5,734 nucleotides of DNA, from contig JAUJMI010000253.1 in assembly GCA_030446945.1 (NCBI GenBank), positions 1-5,734 on the forward strand, given 5' to 3'. The stretch is from Longimicrobium sp. (GTDB taxonomy: Bacteria; Gemmatimonadota; Gemmatimonadetes; Longimicrobiales; Longimicrobiaceae). Shown here piece by piece: positions 5,731 to 5,734 of this stretch. Below the pieces are notes generated by a model. The model had not been told where the DNA came from, searched no databases, and saw only the letters and a list, made by a program, of their open reading frames with translations. The position numbers and the translations under genes were made by a program. Positions within the stretch are counted from its first letter, which is position 1, and the number at the start of each line of letters is the position of its first letter.

Positions 5731-5734
5731 AATC

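Overview
This window is a compact, very GC-rich stretch of bacterial chromosome with every gene on the + strand. It holds the end of one gene, a roughly 200-base regulatory gap, and then five tightly packed genes: prfB, lysS, a lolC/E-type permease, lolD and an mcsA-like gene. The Lol genes indicate a Gram-negative (diderm) cell. The LysS carries an insertion and motif variants that I recall from Bacteroidota, which suggests the FCB group. With the high GC content and the intergenic hairpin style, I lean towards Gemmatimonadota (Longimicrobium-like). That placement is inference, not proof.

Layout. Bases 1-315 encode the last 104 residues of a protein with a Pro/Ala-rich linker and a conserved-looking helical C-terminal domain. 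Bases 316-523 are non-coding: a ~104-base imperfect inverted repeat begins at the upstream stop codon, followed by a plausible sigma70-type promoter, a perfect 9-bp GC hairpin in the prfB leader, and an AGGGG ribosome-binding site before four tandem ATG codons. From 524 to 5730 the genes run without gaps. prfB/lysS, lysS/lolC and lolD/mcsA overlap by 4 bases, and lolC/lolD by 8 bases.

Function. prfB (RF2) carries the classic autoregulatory +1 programmed frameshift at an in-frame UGA codon, so it must be annotated across two frames. lysS makes lysyl-tRNA synthetase. The permease and LolD form an inner-membrane ABC machine that releases lipoproteins for outer-membrane sorting. The last gene resembles McsA, the zinc-binding activator of protein arginine kinase McsB, and mcsB may follow just past the window edge. 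The overlaps imply one polycistronic, translationally coupled unit joining translation, envelope biogenesis and protein quality control.

Nothing here is a clearly new system. The items most worth a second look are the intergenic inverted repeat, the leader hairpin, the single hook-bearing Lol permease, and the partial upstream protein whose domain has no function I can name.
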